Below are positions 32,777 through 43,892 of a stretch of DNA of 64,000 nucleotides, piece by piece. The notes beneath the pieces are model-generated. The model was not told the DNA's origin and did no database searches. It worked only from the letters and a program-made list of their open reading frames with translations. This DNA is from Fragilariopsis cylindrus CCMP1102. Its lineage: Eukaryota; Bacillariophyta; Bacillariophyceae; Bacillariales; Bacillariaceae. Where the stretch lies: NCBI GenBank assembly GCA_900095095.1, contig FMBT01000381.1:114754-178753 (forward strand). Reading direction: 5' to 3'. The translations under genes were made by a program, and so were the position numbers. How positions within the stretch are numbered: position 1 is the stretch's first letter; the number at the start of each line of letters is the position of its first letter.

Positions 32777-34513
32777 ATGCTTTCTTGTAAATATCTTGCT
32801 CGAACTACGGTTGTAGCCTCGACCTATTTCGGCACATTCCTACCATTTGTATCCTCTTATTCTCATGTCGTGAAAGTACTACAGGTTGGACGGATGTCGT
32901 CATCATTCAATAACTATGGTCACGATAATAATCTGAAATATCCCGCCATTACGACGATGTCATCATCATCATCATCGTCATCGTCATCAAAAATACGGCA
33001 GTTTTCTTCCTCTAGTAACCAGGAAGAACATATGACAAAGGATGCCATGCAAATCATTCACGATGCAATTCGTGCTGTTAATCCATATACAGCTATTGGA
33101 TCGAATTTTGTCCGAGTAAATGATACGTTGAAAATAACAAATAAGGAACAACAATTAGAATACAATTTACCTGAAGACTACGATGAAATTGTCATAGTAG
33201 CTTTTGGGAAAGCAAGTACTAGTATGGCAACAGCGGTGGTACAACAAATATTTCCAAAAATAAAAAATAATGGCGATTGCGATGATAGTACAAGTAGCGG
33301 CCATAATATTCCATGTAGGGGTGTAGTAATTTGCAAAGATGAACATATCACAGCAAATGAAAGAGAAGTGTTGACTGATCATGGGATTGAGGCATACGAA
33401 GCATCACATCCCGTCCCTGACGCCCGATCCAGTAATGCTGCCGACAAACTTCTACAAATGGTTTCATCGCGTGCTTCTCCTAGAACCCTTGTCATATGCT
33501 GTATCAGTGGTGGTGGCTCTTCCCTATTTTGTAGGCCGACTCCACCCCTTACACTTCAAGACCTCCAACAAGTAAATTCTGTATTATTGGCGAACGGTAT
33601 GGACATACAAGAAATGAATGTTCTACGTAAACGTTTGGAACAAGGAAAAGGAGGAAGATTAGCTGCTGCGTGTTTTCCGTCGCATGTTGTAGCCTTGATC
33701 TTGTCAGATGTTATAGGTGATCCGTTGGATTTGATTGCAAGTGGGCCGACCGTACCAGATACAAGTACATGGGAAGATGGATGGCGTATCTTACAACAAT
33801 ACAACTTAAAAGACAAATTGCCGAAAGTCGTTGTTGATATGCTTCAAAATGGCAAAAATGGCCGATTAGAAGATTCTCCTTCAGCAGACCATCCTGTTTT
33901 TGAAAACACGAAAAATATTTTAGTTGGGAATAATGCACTTGCAGTGGAAGCGGCTTCTAACACTGCCCGATCTCTTGGATATAACCCTGTCGTGTTAGGA
34001 ACAGAAATAGAAGGTGAAGCTAAGGAAATTGCCAATGTTTATACTGCCATGGCCTCATATCTGCAAAATGCATTTTCACAGAAAACGACCAAAAATAGCA
34101 TCACACAGGAGCAACAGTATATGATAACCCAATCTTTACCGACAGCTATAATCGCTGGAGGAGAAACAACTGTGACATTGACACCAAATAGTGGTAAAGG
34201 AGGCAGAAATCAGGAATTGGCATTATCTGCAGCCTTGAAATTGGAATCTCTAGAATTGCGTAATGTTGTTCTTGCCAGTGTCGGTACAGATGGTGGCGAT
34301 GGACCGACAGATGCTGCCGGAGCAGTTGTGGACGCAACAACGATCGCAGGCACGCGATCACAGGCACTCGAGGCACTAGCAAATCATAATGCTTATCCGT
34401 ATCTAGATGGTTTGAAAGGCACGACCGAGTGGCCACCTCTAATTAAAACTGGTCCTACAGGTACTAATGTTGCTGATATTTGTGTTACTTTGATCAAAGC
34501 AAAACCAGAATAA
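32777..34513 (+). CDS. Glycerate 2-kinase (MOFRL family)
   Basis: A 578-residue single-exon class II glycerate kinase, which phosphorylates D-glycerate to 2-phosphoglycerate using ATP. The N-terminal DUF4147 domain is seen in VIVAFGKASTSMA, EASHPVPDARSSNAADKLL, VICCISGGGSSLFCRP and LRKRLEQGKGGRLAAA, then LSDVIGDPLDLIASGPTVPD. The C-terminal MOFRL part has IIAGGETTVTLTPNSGKGGR, NQELALSAAL and VGTDGGDGPTDAAGA. These glycine-rich motifs are the family's nucleotide and substrate sites. The first 90 residues are extra: a hydrophobic start (TTVVASTYFGTFLPFVSS) and then a Ser-rich stretch. This suggests organelle targeting, possibly mitochondrial, but no clear xAF motif is present. In photorespiration diatoms must recycle glycerate, so this enzyme may serve that route. 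It is divergently arranged with the GAPDH-type gene. Confidence 0.9.
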   Translation: MLSCKYLARTTVVASTYFGTFLPFVSSYSHVVKVLQVGRMSSSFNNYGHDNNLKYPAITTMSSSSSSSSSSKIRQFSSSSNQEEHMTKDAMQIIHDAIRAVNPYTAIGSNFVRVNDTLKITNKEQQLEYNLPEDYDEIVIVAFGKASTSMATAVVQQIFPKIKNNGDCDDSTSSGHNIPCRGVVICKDEHITANEREVLTDHGIEAYEASHPVPDARSSNAADKLLQMVSSRASPRTLVICCISGGGSSLFCRPTPPLTLQDLQQVNSVLLANGMDIQEMNVLRKRLEQGKGGRLAAACFPSHVVALILSDVIGDPLDLIASGPTVPDTSTWEDGWRILQQYNLKDKLPKVVVDMLQNGKNGRLEDSPSADHPVFENTKNILVGNNALAVEAASNTARSLGYNPVVLGTEIEGEAKEIANVYTAMASYLQNAFSQKTTKNSITQEQQYMITQSLPTAIIAGGETTVTLTPNSGKGGRNQELALSAALKLESLELRNVVLASVGTDGGDGPTDAAGAVVDATTIAGTRSQALEALANHNAYPYLDGLKGTTEWPPLIKTGPTGTNVADICVTLIKAKPE

Positions 34514-34819
34514 GGTGAAAATCTTTAAATTTAAATTGGAGGTGAAAAGTTTTCTGACATGCCGGTAACTGAGGAGAGGATTCTGAAGGAAATTGTATCG
34601 AATTTGAAACCTACACATTGAATAAATCGAGCATGTTTTTATTACTGGAATTTGCGAGTATCTCTCATTTGTAGTGATTGATAAGTCAGTTTTGTTTTTT
34701 ACTCTAGATCTAATTCAAACACGTGGTGAGACAATCGAGTCCTACATAATGTGAAATCCAGTATGCGTATGCTAATAATACATAATATCTTGACTGATTT
34801 ATTTTACCATCTACTCGTA
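34514..34819. other. Convergent intergenic region
   Basis: Short 3' flank between glycerate kinase and the m-AAA protease gene. Nothing recognised. Confidence 0.5.
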
Positions 34820-37800
34820 CTAGTAGCTTCGAAATGCCAATACAGGTTCTGGGAATTCTCCATCTGGTGGAGAAACACTTGCTTCATTACTGCTGTCCTT
34901 GCTTTCTTTTCGTTCCCTTCGTCGACTGACGAAATCGTCATACATAGGATCGCCTTTGAATGGTCGAGGACCAACCAAATCATACACATCATCATGGACA
35001 ATAGTTTCCTTCTCCAAAAGCAGTTCCGCGACCTTTTTAACATCCTCCTTTCTCTCTTTGAGTAGATCTAGTGTTCGCTGGTAAGCCTCGTCTACTATTC
35101 TCTTCGCTTCTTCGTCCATAGCTCTGGCTGTTTTTTCCGAGTATTGTCGCTCATCCCACTGTGCATTTGGGTCCTTGGGGTATGCCAACTGACCAAGCCG
35201 TTGATTCATCCCATATACTTGGATAGTACTGTAAACAAGATCTGTAACTCGTCGTAAATCATCCGAAGCTCCTGTGGTCACTCCTCCAAAAAATATCTCT
35301 TCTGCCGCCCTACCAGCTAACGCCATACAAACGATATCCATGATTTCATCTTGAGTACGCAAAGATACTTCTTTCGGAAGATATTGGGCAAATCCAAGAG
35401 CACCGCTAGTTCTAGGGATAATTGTGACCTTTAGAAGTGGATCTGCGTGCTCGAGGAACCATCCAGCAACCGCGTGTCCGGCTTCGTGGTGTGCCACGAT
35501 CGATCTTTCTTCCTTGCTCATGATCTTGTTTGATTCAAGTCCACCGATAATTCTGTCCGTTGCTTTTTCGAAATCATCCATACTTACTGTATCAGCCTTA
35601 CGACGAGCTGCAACAATTGCAGACTCGTTACAAATATTTGCAATATCCGCTCCTGCAAAACCAGGTGTAAGACCAGCGAGTCTTCCAGCAACAGCGTCAA
35701 TAGAATCTTCAAGAGTAATGCCCTCTAAGTGAACTTTGAAGATATCCCTTCTACCTCTAACGTCTGGTTTATCAATTGTAATCTGACGATCAAATCGGCC
35801 AGGACGTGTCAAGGCTTGATCTAAAATATCGACCCTATTCGTTCCAGCTAAAACAACAACTCCTGTTTTACTATCAAAACCGTCCATCTCTACTAGCAAC
35901 TGGTTAAGAGTATTTTCGCGTTCATCATTTCCTCCAGCTCCACCACCACGGCCACGCTGACGGCCAACAGCATCGATCTCGTCAATGAAAACAATACAGG
36001 GTGAGTTTGCGCGTGCTTCCTTGAAAAGATCACGAACTCGTGATGGCCCGACACCAACGAACATTTCTATAAAATCCGACCCACTAATGGAAAAGAACGG
36101 AACCCCTGCCTCACCAGCAACGGCCTTAGCCAAAAGTGTCTTACCCGTACCAGGAGGCCCACAAAGCAGTGCTCCGCTCGGTAGTTTTGCTCCTAGTTTG
36201 GTGAATTGCTAGAAAAAAGATTTATGAAAAGGGACGACCAATAAATTAATAAATAAAGTGAGAATACTTATAAAGGACAGGACCAACCTGACCGGCGTAA
36301 ACGTATCAAAAAAGAAGCATTGATATAGTGAAAGAGACGTACCTCAGGAGACTGCAAGAAATCAACAAACTCGACAATCTCCTTTTTTGCTTCATCACAA
36401 CCTGCAACGTTTGAGAAGTTTACCTTGACGTCTTCTGGTTTTATTTTTTTGTGGGTTGATTTACCAACTTTTAGAATTTAAGAAAAAAGAGTTAAGATCG
36501 AATGTGACGTGAGTGACGATCGAAAAACAATTAATATGGCAATTTTTTCACGTTTCAATATGTCGTAACGCAACAGGAATTCTCGTCCTGACTCTATCGG
36601 ACCCAAACAAAAACATAAAAAGATCCTTACCTTGAAACATGCCTATAATACAAGAGCCAGAAATACAACATTAAACATCGGTGAGCTTAAGAATGCAAAA
36701 AAAAGATATACATTCGAGTGCCATATGTAAATCTGATCTAGTCCAATCCAATCCAAACTAAACGTAGAGTTATCTTACCTCCCATCGGACCACCTCCACC
36801 TGAAGCCCCTCCCATCGATCCTGCGGCAAAGCGCATGAAGTATAAGGCAGCAGCCATCAAGAACAATGAGGGTAACACACTTAATATCTCTGACCTGGTG
36901 GTTGTTTCGTTCGTATATTGTACAGGAATTTCGTGATACGGATCAATTCCCACAACTTTTTGTGCCTCTTCAAGTTTTTTTTCGAATGCATCCACACTTC
37001 CAATGGCAAACCGGTAAGCAATTTGAGGTTGATTCGGTTGGCTGGTACCGTTGTTGTTGAGTCGCGTCGAAAACTCATCATTCGAACTGGAAGAGAATCC
37101 ATCTTGCATTTGCGATGAGTCATCGAACATTGGATTTGCGTTGTTTGAATCATGTACTTGCTGCCGCCTATCCGAGTAACGAAATTGTCGATTTTGGTGT
37201 TGCGGGAGTCCCTTCGAACCGGGTTTCAGAAATACTTTCGCAATTGTTTGATTGTTCGTTACCACGATTTTCTCCACTTGGCCAGTCTCTAATAGGTAGC
37301 TACAGAAATCATTCCATGTAATTTCTCTTGAAAAATCAGCTGGTGCTACGCTGTCGTCATCATTTCTGATCATCATATAGGTAAATAACATCAACATAAG
37401 CCCAGCTATCAGAGATGTAGGAGCATTGAAGTTCGGTGGTGCGTCATTACCCCCATTGCCACCTTCACTGTTGTTTCGTGTATTATTGTTTGAATATTGG
37501 GATTTAAAGGATCCAAAAACTCCTCCATCATCAGGTTTTTTGGTTTTACTGTCGGCGTCGCCGTCGCCTCCGTCCTTATCCTTTTTCGGTGCATCTTCAC
37601 TACCGGGATCACCGTTTTCGCTGGTCTTACCCTCCTCGTCCACGTTGGAATTTTTGTCTTCCTCCTTGTTGGCATTTTTCTGATCTTTCTTCAAGAAATT
37701 GTCAAACCCTGTCCCCTTTCTTGGAATAAGCCACATCGGATTCGAAAGGATATCCTCGACCCGTGTACTCCAGGCCTTCCATATCGTTGTGTCGGTGGTA

Positions 37801-38042
37801 GAGAAAGAGGACGGCGAAGATTTCAAGGAAAAACTTCTCGTACCAGTAGTACTTGTATCAGCTCCTGGTATCATTGCCGTTGCCATCGTTGTTGTTGCTG
37901 ATATTGTTGAGCAGACAGGATGATTATGAAAATATGTACGACGCAGCGATTGACGGGACAAGATCGTGTTTGAAAATTTCGTCACCTGTAGTCTCGCCTG
38001 ATGCCTCTGCAAGACCATCAGGTTTTTCCAAGAACTGGACAT
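34820..38042 (-). CDS. AFG3L: Mitochondrial m-AAA protease (FtsH/AFG3L family)
   Basis: Four exons: 38042-36779, a 12-nt micro-exon 36642-36631, 36467-36343 and 36208-34820, giving 929 residues in one frame. The leader is basic and hydroxylated with no signal peptide, fitting mitochondria. Two membrane spans (about [16 protein letters not shown] and [17 protein letters not shown]) flank a soluble domain, and a Gly-rich segment follows. The micro-exon encodes the GMFQ of GGMFQVGKS, which matches GGLFSVGE in animal AFG3L2. The AAA domain has Walker A GPPGTGKT, Walker [11 protein letters not shown] and the second region of homology (TRPGRFDRQ). The protease domain carries the zinc motif [11 protein letters not shown]. 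The complex degrades misfolded inner-membrane proteins and matures some mitochondrial proteins. Intron phases 1, 1 and 0 all agree with the conserved protein. Confidence 0.93.
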
Positions 38043-39323
38043 GTTCTTGCTGTTCTTGCTGTTCGTGTGTTGTTGATTTTATTTAATCTGATTTGATTTG
38101 ATTTGTTTTATCTTATATTTATTATTTCTCTACCTCTCACTCTTCTCCTCTTCTGCACTGCATACATACATACCTGGTATGTTGAATGATGTTCTGATGC
38201 TTCAGATGTCGTCAAGATGATTCCGTGTAAGTACTTTTACTTTATGCCTGTTTGAGTCAGCGCCAACTTACTTGTAATGAGGGAGAAAGAAGAAAGGGGA
38301 ACGACGACACTGTGTTTGACTTTTGTGAAAATAGCAAATTCAGTCTTGTCTGTGACTTAAAATTCAGTCGTGCGCATCCGGAAGAATAGGAGTCGTGGTT
38401 TAAATGGGAATTGGATTCTATATGTTACAGTTCTCACTTGATGTAACAGCAAACACCAACTTCAAAGTACTACTACTGCATGTAGTACGTGAAAAAAGAA
38501 TGCTCACTCCCTCTTTTCTTTTTCGAAACTCATTCTAATCTTTTGCATAATCCATTGATAACAATCTCGCATATTGTATATTGTACATTGATTGATTCAA
38601 TTCGCTTTAACTTCGTCGCATCTTGAATTTCAAAAAGTTCTTTTCTTTTTGAGTTACATCGTCTGTTTCGCCATTCTTCACTCGAGATTTTTGCTACAAC
38701 GATACATTTGCGTGACGAAGAGCTATCGAACCATTTCTCACAAGATACTAATCATCTGCATTCGATAATACTGAAACACACCGCCTTCTACTAGATATAA
38801 AGGTACGTACAATTGAAGAAAAGTTATTGAAAAGAAAATGCAGCGTCGTGTTTTTATCGGAGGAAACGACCGTACTGTATTGGATCGTGGTTACGACCGC
38901 TCATCTTAGGATCAAATAGCGAGATATCATTTTGCATACAGTTGCTCCATACGGTAGATCGAGAGCATAGGATAGAGATGATATCTCTTCGGACTGTACA
39001 ATTACTACTACAGTAGTACTGTATGATGATTGTTCGGATCGCAATTTACAATACGTACGGAGCCACAAATTATGCTGATTCTTGAGTCGTGCTAGGGAAA
39101 ACCTCAAAAACGGGGGCATATTTGTAATTGTAGTTTATCTTCGCTCCCCTCCCTCTAAAGTCTTGGCGAGCGATGAACCGCGCCGCGAGTCGGAATTGCT
39201 TGCGAATCTTGTAGCGACGGTGAACGACGAGGATGACAGCTTCAACAAACCGTTTCCTCATACCTTTTTTCTCTTTTGGCGACTTTTGAAATTATGTGCA
39301 GTTAAAGTGCGGTAGGCAGAAAA
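38043..39323. other. Divergent intergenic region
   Basis: Upstream of the m-AAA protease (minus) and the myosin (plus). It contains a TTTGATTTGATT-type tract near 38090 and TACAGTA/TACTGTA motifs near 39010. An open frame at 39082-39315 just before the myosin start has no features and is probably 5' UTR. Confidence 0.5.
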
Positions 39324-42300
39324 ATGCGGAGTGAGATTTTAACGACGAAGACGACGACGACGTCAATTACTGATTTCCCTTACAAAGCAGAAAAAGCGAA
39401 TTCCTCGCCCTCTACGACTACGACTGCTAAAGAGGGTATCCGCACCTCCTTCGAACCTCCTGCTTGTTCTGTGAAAGTCTCATCCTCATCACCGCCTTCT
39501 TCTCCGGGTGGTAGCTTATCAATCGGTACATTATCTACCGGTGCATCATCAACCTCTTACTCCTCGACAACACAAGCTTCTCCTACCCCTTATTCGATTA
39601 TTCCGTCTCCACCTTCGTCTCCGTCTCCGTCCATTGTAGACGAAAGTACTGTTGGCATGATCATACACAACCAGAACAATAACTTCATAGTCAATACTAA
39701 ATCGATGGACGAAAATCCGCCGTCTCATTTGTCGCCTTTTCCGACAAATGTCCAGACTAATAATAATAACAACAACTCTACGATGAGACCCGACAGCAAC
39801 AACGATGGCAACGGAACGAGGGTTTGGGTCAAGAGGACAGCTGTCGATGCAGTTCGTAATCCCCGTCTCTCTTTCAAGGAGAAGATGACGCGAAAACCTG
39901 CCATGAGTACTGCTTCATTCAACGGCGGCGGATCCATGAACTTTAGTAGACAAGCATCCTTCACGGCTGGCTGCAATGGATCCGTTACGTCGTTTTCATC
40001 CCAACGAGATCTTTTTGGAGATAGTGATAGTGATATTGGTTCAATCGGGATAGCTCCCTTCTTACAAAACGCCAATCGATCAGGTGAATGGGGGTGGACT
40101 TCGGCGTGTATGGTCGATTCCTCTGATGGGAACATTACCCTGCAACTCGATGAGATTCCTGTGAATTCCTCATCATCGGATACTTCATCTTCTTCTACCG
40201 GTATTAGTTGCCCCAGCAACAGCAACGACCAAAACGTAATACTGCCTGCATCGGCCATGAGCGATGGAGATATTGTTATGGCTAACGATTATGAACTATC
40301 TAATAATGGGAATCCAATTTGTCCCGATGATTTGATTTCATTGTCACATTTGCACGAACCGGCAGTAGTGGAATGTTTACAAAATCGATACGAAGATGAT
40401 CAAATCTATACCGCCACCGGTCCTGTCCTCTTAGCACTCAACCCATTCCAAAATATTCGTGGCTTGTACGGAGAATCAACCATGAAACGGTACTGGGAAA
40501 AGTCAGAAAGTCAATCGAAGGAAACTTTACCACCGCATGTATATGCCATCGCTGATGAGGCATTTCGAAGTATGATGCGAAGTTTGGAACAATCATTGGG
40601 AGGTTCAGATAAAACATCGTGTGATCAAAGTATTCTAGTCAGTGGTGAATCTGGTTCTGGTAAAACGGTAACAACGAAATTTGTTATGAAGTACCTAGCT
40701 GCTCTTTCTCAACGAGCCGGAAGTCAAACGAAAGAAAAACGTGCTTACGAAAAGGTTGCTGATGAAAAAAAACACGCAGTGGTGGTAGTAGTTGTACTAG
40801 TACTGCTCTTACTCCATCTTATCTACCAAGTGTGACGCCATCGAAATCATCTTCGACACCCAGTTGGGTCTCACGATCGAAACGTCCGGATGCTGGTAGT
40901 AATAATAGTATTGTTGGTAAGAGCAACGATGGTTTATCCAATGTGACTAGTCTGATCGGAAGCAGCGCCCCGGATTCAATAGAAGCTCAAGTCCTTCAGA
41001 GCAATCCAATCTTGGAAAGTTTCGGGAACGCTCGTACAATGCGAAACGACAACTCTAGTCGATTTGGTAAGTTCATTGAAATTCAATTCACTCGGACCGG
41101 TCGCTTAGTTGGAGCTCAGATTGATACGTACCTTCTCGAAAAGGTTAGATTGGTCACACAATCTATAGGAGAACGAAACTATCACATATTTTACGAGATG
41201 CTATCTGGAAGTATGGGAGCGGAGGAGTTACGAAACTATTTCATTGCCTCGACTGCATCTCCAGATGACTTTAAGATGACCGCCAGTGGCACTTACGATC
41301 GGCGGGATGGTGTGTCTGATAAAGATACTTGCCGGGCACTGAAAGCTGCCATGAAGACCATGAAGTTCTCTACTGAGGAACAGAGTGACGTCTTTGCAGC
41401 AGTGGCTGCCATATTGCATTCGTCGAATCTAACATTTTGTGACCTAGACGAATACTGTTCCCTGGACGCTCATAATGTCCACTTAGAACCCGTGTGTCAT
41501 TTGCTCGGAGTAACTGCAGAGGGTTTAAATCAAGCTCTTTGTCATTTCTCAATAAGTGCTGGAAACGATACGCAAGTACAACAAAACTTAGAAATCGACA
41601 AGGCAGAAAAGGGACTAGAAGCTTTGCTTAAGGCAACCTACGGAGCATTGTTTACCTATTTGGTAACAAGGATAAATGATTCCATATGTTATTCTCCTGA
41701 TCAGAATGAGTCGTTGGATGAGAATGGCGAACGCCCTCACTCAAAGGATGCACCGAGTGCTTCCATTGGAGTTTTGGATATCTTCGGATTTGAATCCTTC
41801 AAAACAAATTCTTTCGAACAACTTTGCATCAACTACTGCAACGAAGCGTTGCAGCAACAATTCAATGCTTTTGTCCTCAAGAATGAACAGGCAGAATATG
41901 AGCGTGAAGGCATTGAGTGGAGCTTCATTGAGTTCCCTGAGAACCAAGATGTCATTGATCTAATCGATAAACGTGGGTCGGGTATTTTGTGCATTCTTGA
42001 TGATCAGTGCCGAGCTCCTGGAACATCTGATAGATCTTTTGCACTTGATGTTTATAACAAGTGTAAAAATCAAACTCGGTTTAGTGCCAACCGGAAACAG
42101 ACTGCGGTACTTCAGTTTTGTGTTAATCACTATGCTGGTCCTGTTGAATACACCACGAATGGCTTTGTGGAGAAAAATCGAGATGAGCTACCGAAAGAGG
42201 CAACTGAGCTCCTTCAAAATAGTTTTAATCCTTTTATCCGCCTGTTGTCCACCATAATGAAAAATTCATCTGCCGAACGTAATTCAGGCTCAAATTCAGC

Positions 42301-43552
42301 TTCGTTTGGCAGAACGACCGTTGGGGGACAATTCCGTCGTCAGCTGAAACTTTTGCGTGAGAAAATCGACATAATGTCACCGCACTACGTTAGATGTCTG
42401 AAGCCGAACGATGAACTCGTAGCTGATCACTACGATAGAGCAGCTGTAGCGGAACAATTGAGATGTGGAGGTATCCTCGAAGCTGTTCGTGTAGCTAGAG
42501 CTGGTTATTCAAATCACTATTCACATGATGAGTTCCTTCGTAGATACAGATGCTTGGGTTGGGATGCATTGAAAGCTCCGAATCCACAAGATCAGATAGG
42601 TGGAGGAGGTCATCAACCAAGAAAGAAATTTTCCCCAGGTGCAGTTAGTACATATTCGCCAAGCAGTGGGACCTCTAGCGTAGATAATAAAGCTGCTGCC
42701 TCTGGTAATGCTACTTCAGATTCGGCGTCGTGCAAAACTTTAGTAAAACATTTGTGTCGGTTATTGCAACAAGAGCTGAAGGGTGAAAACGAAGAGAACG
42801 AGAAGAATAGTGTCAACGCACCCTCCGCACCAGTAACTAGCAGGCCTTCTTCACCACAAGTCAAAAGTTACAATCAAATCTCTCCTTCATGGGCGAAAAG
42901 AGGTAGTGGTTTCGTAAGTGGTAGTAATATTAGTGGTCTCCCTTCAGCACCTTTTGCTTCATCATCAAAATCTACATCGATCTGGGATAAGAAGACGGCA
43001 CCAGATTCCCGCCCTCCAGCCACGCCCGAAATCAACCGCAAATCCTTTTCGAGGAATACCTGTGGAACTACTTCCGAGTCAGCGAGGGTTGGAGTCCAGA
43101 TTGGAAAGACCAAGGTATTTTTGAGGCACAAAGCTTTTGAATCTTTAGAAAGATTACGAAGCCAGGAACAGTCTCGAGCTGCTGTGAAGATAAATTCGAT
43201 TTTTCGAATGTTCCTTTCTCGGGTTGCTTATGTTCACGTTCGAACTGCTGTTCGGAAAAGTATGCTGGATCTTCATGCCTTTCAGAATGATGAATGGAAA
43301 GAATCTAAGGAGGATAACCCTGATGACGCACACTTGCTTGAATTCTTCAATCGTTTAAATAAGATGCGCCACTCATTCAATGGTGAGAGCTTTTCTTTGG
43401 TTGAAGTTTGGGCTGGTCAAATGAGAGAGAGTATCCACAATCCCAAACCTCGAAGCGAATGGGGCAATTATTCGCCATCAAAGCCCTTTACGTGGATGTT
43501 GGTTGATGGTCTTTGGACGAAGAACCATGATGATGACTTACATGAGTGTTGA
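39324..43552 (+). CDS. Unconventional myosin heavy chain, frame interrupted at an A8 run
   Basis: An actin-based motor. The first 300 residues are Ser/Thr/Pro-rich without an SH3-like fold. The motor then runs through P-loop GESGSGKT, switch I NARTMRNDNSSRFGKF, switch II DIFGFESF and the actin-binding segment PHYVRCLKPN, ending at GKTKVFLRHKAFE. One degenerate IQ-like helix follows, then a short tail of about 110 residues with no coiled coil. Two long insertions are seen. One lies in loop 1 right after the P-loop helix. The other, about 150 Ser-rich residues, sits shortly before GKTKVF. Reading is open from 39324 to the stop after 40830 and, in the -1 frame, from just after 40758 to 43552. 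The frames meet at the A8 run 40765-40772. One extra A, or a -1 slip there, would make a continuous protein of about 1400 residues. No GT-AG intron fits. The class is probably one of the stramenopile-specific myosins. Confidence 0.8.
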
Positions 43553-43892
43553 GTTAATAAACAACCGACTCACTCATATTGACCACAAATACATACAATG
43601 TATATATATATGATTAATAAAAATAACACAAGAATATACGATCATTACAGCATGCTACTCGAACAGATCCAATATTCACCATAAAATTAAATTTTAAATA
43701 TAAAGAGTTTATACAAAATACATTGTTTTTATTTTGGATATATATATAAATAATAAATGACTATATATAGGGCCAAGACATCATTTATGATGTTGTAAGC
43801 TCCGTTTTTAAAATCTCGAAAAATACTACTATAATCGCCTATACTACCCATAGAGCTAAAGCATTTTCTCCTACCGATTCTTTCTTAAAGAT
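43553..43892. other. Convergent intergenic region
   Basis: Very AT-rich 3' flank with TATATATA tracts at 43600-43612 and 43740-43750. Nothing else recognised. Confidence 0.5.

Noticed and set aside
40754-40778. 25-nt GT...AG segment as an intron to fix the myosin frame
   Set aside because: Too short for splicing, and the phase does not restore the downstream frame.
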